Assembly: GCF_016773205.1 (NCBI RefSeq)
Contig: NZ_JAETWB010000020.1
Location: forward strand, 19,781-83,780
DNA from: Belnapia arida
Lineage (GTDB): Bacteria; Pseudomonadota; Alphaproteobacteria; Acetobacterales; Acetobacteraceae
DNA: 64,000 bases
Direction: 5' to 3'
In this document: positions 63,205 through 64,000 of the stretch, in pieces
Numbering within the stretch: position 1 is the stretch's first letter
Layout of the letters: the number at the start of each line of letters is the position of its first letter
The notes under the pieces: generated by a model
What the model was told of the DNA's origin: nothing
Seen by the model: the letters and a program-made list of their open reading frames with translations, nothing else
Databases searched by the model: none
Translations under genes and position numbers: made by a program

Positions 63205-63600
63205 GCCCTTCATCGCGCGTCGCACCTGGGCATGGACGAGGAGGGCAAAGAGGCCCGTGCCGCCGGGGACGTTGCCGATCAGCGCCGGCAGGATCATTCC
63301 GCCGAGCGCCTGGCCGAGGCCGACCTCACCGGCGAAGAGCGGCAGGAAGGTCTCGGCGGCGCCGGCGATGACATGCGTGAAGTCGCCATGGGCAATCGCA
63401 TAGGTCAGCACCAAGATGATGGCGAAGTCGCCAGTGGTGACGCCGGCGCGGATCCAGGCGACGGAAGCGATCAGGAAACCCCAGAGCCGGGCCGCACCGC
63501 TGAGTTTCCGCCATAAGGGCGCCGCCATCACCGGCAGGACGGCGACGACGGTCTGCTTGGTGAAGAGCTGCATCCGCCCGAGGATCCATCAGGAAGCCGA
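63205..63600 (-). pseudogene. Formate/nitrite transporter family gene, decayed remnant
   Basis: Minus-strand sequence from about 63600 down reads ILGRMQLFTKQTVVAVLPVM, GDFTHVIAGAAETFLPLFAG and LGGMILPALIGNVPGGTGLFALLVHAQ, which are the middle and C-terminal helices of FNT channels. Several defects show decay. The frame is broken just upstream (GFLM, then a TGA in the ILGRMQ frame). About 40 residues between ARLWGFLIA and the THVIAG helix are missing. There is no stop at the expected C-terminus, and the frame runs on into the SDR gene. N-terminal helices are absent. Confidence 0.7.
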
Positions 63601-63673
63601 TGCTGTGCCGAGATCGGCAATGACTTCGCGCGCAGGGAAGCCCGATGGCAGCGTGAAGCCCTTCCAAACCTGC

Positions 63674-63784
63674 CTAGGGCTTGTCCTGGCGGTCGCGGCG
63701 GGAGAAGACGCTCCGGAATTCAAGGCGCTGCAACAGCACCAATGCAACGACGGCTACGAGAATGACGAGGAGGGCAGTCAGCAT
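63674..63784 (-). CDS. Candidate 36-residue single-pass membrane protein
   Basis: This short frame encodes one long hydrophobic helix MLTALLVILVAVVALVLLQR followed by a charged tail LEFRSVFSRRDRQDKP. The start ATG 63784 has the good ribosome-binding site GAAGGAG six bases upstream. The positive-inside tail and strong site argue that it is translated. No family is recognised. It lies between the rRNA terminator and the transporter remnant. Confidence 0.45.
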   Translation of the reverse strand: MLTALLVILVAVVALVLLQRLEFRSVFSRRDRQDKP

Positions 63785-63891
63785 GTCAGGCTCCTTCGCC
63801 GGGACGTAAGGGCCGAACGGCGAGATATGCAGCAGGTTGCACACGCTGGGCCATCGATGTTGTGGACGTGCGGAGTGCCCTGAAACGCCGA

Positions 63892-63924
63892 AAGCCGCCG
63901 ACCCTGTAAGAGGTCGGCGGCTTT
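63892..63924 (-). terminator. Terminator hairpin after the rRNA operon
   Basis: AAAGCCGCC (63892-63900) pairs with GGCGGCTTT (63916-63924), extended by further bases around a short loop. It lies about 30 bases beyond the 5S 3' end on the minus strand, in the position of the rrn operon terminator. No tRNA gene stands between it and 5S. Confidence 0.75.
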
Positions 63925-63953
63925 GGTATGGTTAGTATCCTGGGATCCTGTTG

Positions 63954-64000
63954 GGTGGCCCGGCGGCGACCGACTCTCCCGCAGCTTGAGCTGCAGTACC
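63954..64000 (-). rRNA. rrf: 5S ribosomal RNA, 3' end (cut by window edge)
   Basis: On the minus strand the last 47 bases read GGTACTGCAGCTCAAGCTGC, then GGGAGAGTCGGTCGCCGCCGGGCCACC in outline. This matches the 3' third of alphaproteobacterial 5S rRNA: helix IV/V with loop E side (GGTACTGC...GCGGGAGAGT) and the terminal helix I strand (GCCGGGCCACC). The rest of the rRNA operon lies beyond 64000. The exact 3' end is uncertain by a few bases. Confidence 0.75.

Noticed and set aside
63416..63883. Plus-strand frame of 155 codons near the rRNA operon
   Set aside because: It overlaps the transporter remnant and the small membrane ORF on the other strand, has no domain and no ribosome-binding site.
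1..64000. CRISPR array, prophage, transposase or defence island
   Set aside because: No regularly spaced repeats, phage structural genes, transposase motifs or known defence domains were found; gene content is core metabolism, envelope, flagella and catabolism.

Overview
The window is chromosomal DNA from a very GC-rich alphaproteobacterium. Gene content points to the Acetobacteraceae (Roseomonas-like): the BolA / J-domain / CobS / CobT neighbourhood, the DUF3126, DUF3309 and DUF4169 families, an FlbD-type flagellar regulator, TRAP carriers and a pca operon. This placement is inference from gene families; no 16S sequence is present. Coding density is high, nearly every gene belongs to a recognisable family, and no CRISPR array, prophage, transposase or defence island was seen.

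Layout. 1-5.5 kb: the tail of a diguanylate cyclase, a GAF-HisKA_2 sensor kinase and a large AsmA-like envelope protein. 5.5-16.4 kb: glnE, bcp, then bolA/DUF3126/CxxC protein (minus strand) facing a J-domain protein, cobS and cobT (aerobic cobaltochelatase). cobS and cobT are separated by a small element with inverted-repeat ends. A phytase-like lipoprotein, a flavoprotein and a DUF883-like membrane protein follow. 16.4-28 kb: uvrB, an SRPBCC protein, a receiver-only regulator with a Crp/Fnr regulator, a PhoR-like kinase, an LpoA-like lipoprotein divergent from rsmI, hemW, MAPEG, rhodanese, a 3-hydroxyacyl-CoA dehydrogenase-like enzyme and DUF3309. 28-36 kb: a TRAP transporter with a dienelactone hydrolase, small envelope genes, and the rplY-pth-(Ala-rich protein)-ychF-mgtC block. 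36-42 kb: DUF2339, histidine phosphatase, GST, ilvE and prs.

42.2-51 kb is a tightly packed flagellar operon: fliF-fliG-fliH-fliN-flbD-flhA-flhF-flhG. A CtrA-like half-site pair lies upstream of fliF, and fliG is frameshifted as sequenced. It is followed by an OmpA-family gene, dgoK-dgoA with a second TRAP transporter (probably sugar-acid use), an EAL phosphodiesterase, the pcaDC-H-G-B protocatechuate operon, two SDR oxidoreductases (one apparently exported), a decayed formate/nitrite transporter gene, a 36-residue membrane ORF, and the 3' end of a 5S rRNA with its terminator on the minus strand.

The most useful observations are the fliG frameshift, three EcfG-like (general stress) promoter candidates in front of the small envelope/stress genes DUF883, SRPBCC and DUF3309, the palindromic element between cobS and cobT, the transporter pseudogene beside the rRNA operon, and a 12-mer shared by both ends of the pca operon. 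I found no convincing undescribed multi-gene system; most of the window is ordinary core genome.
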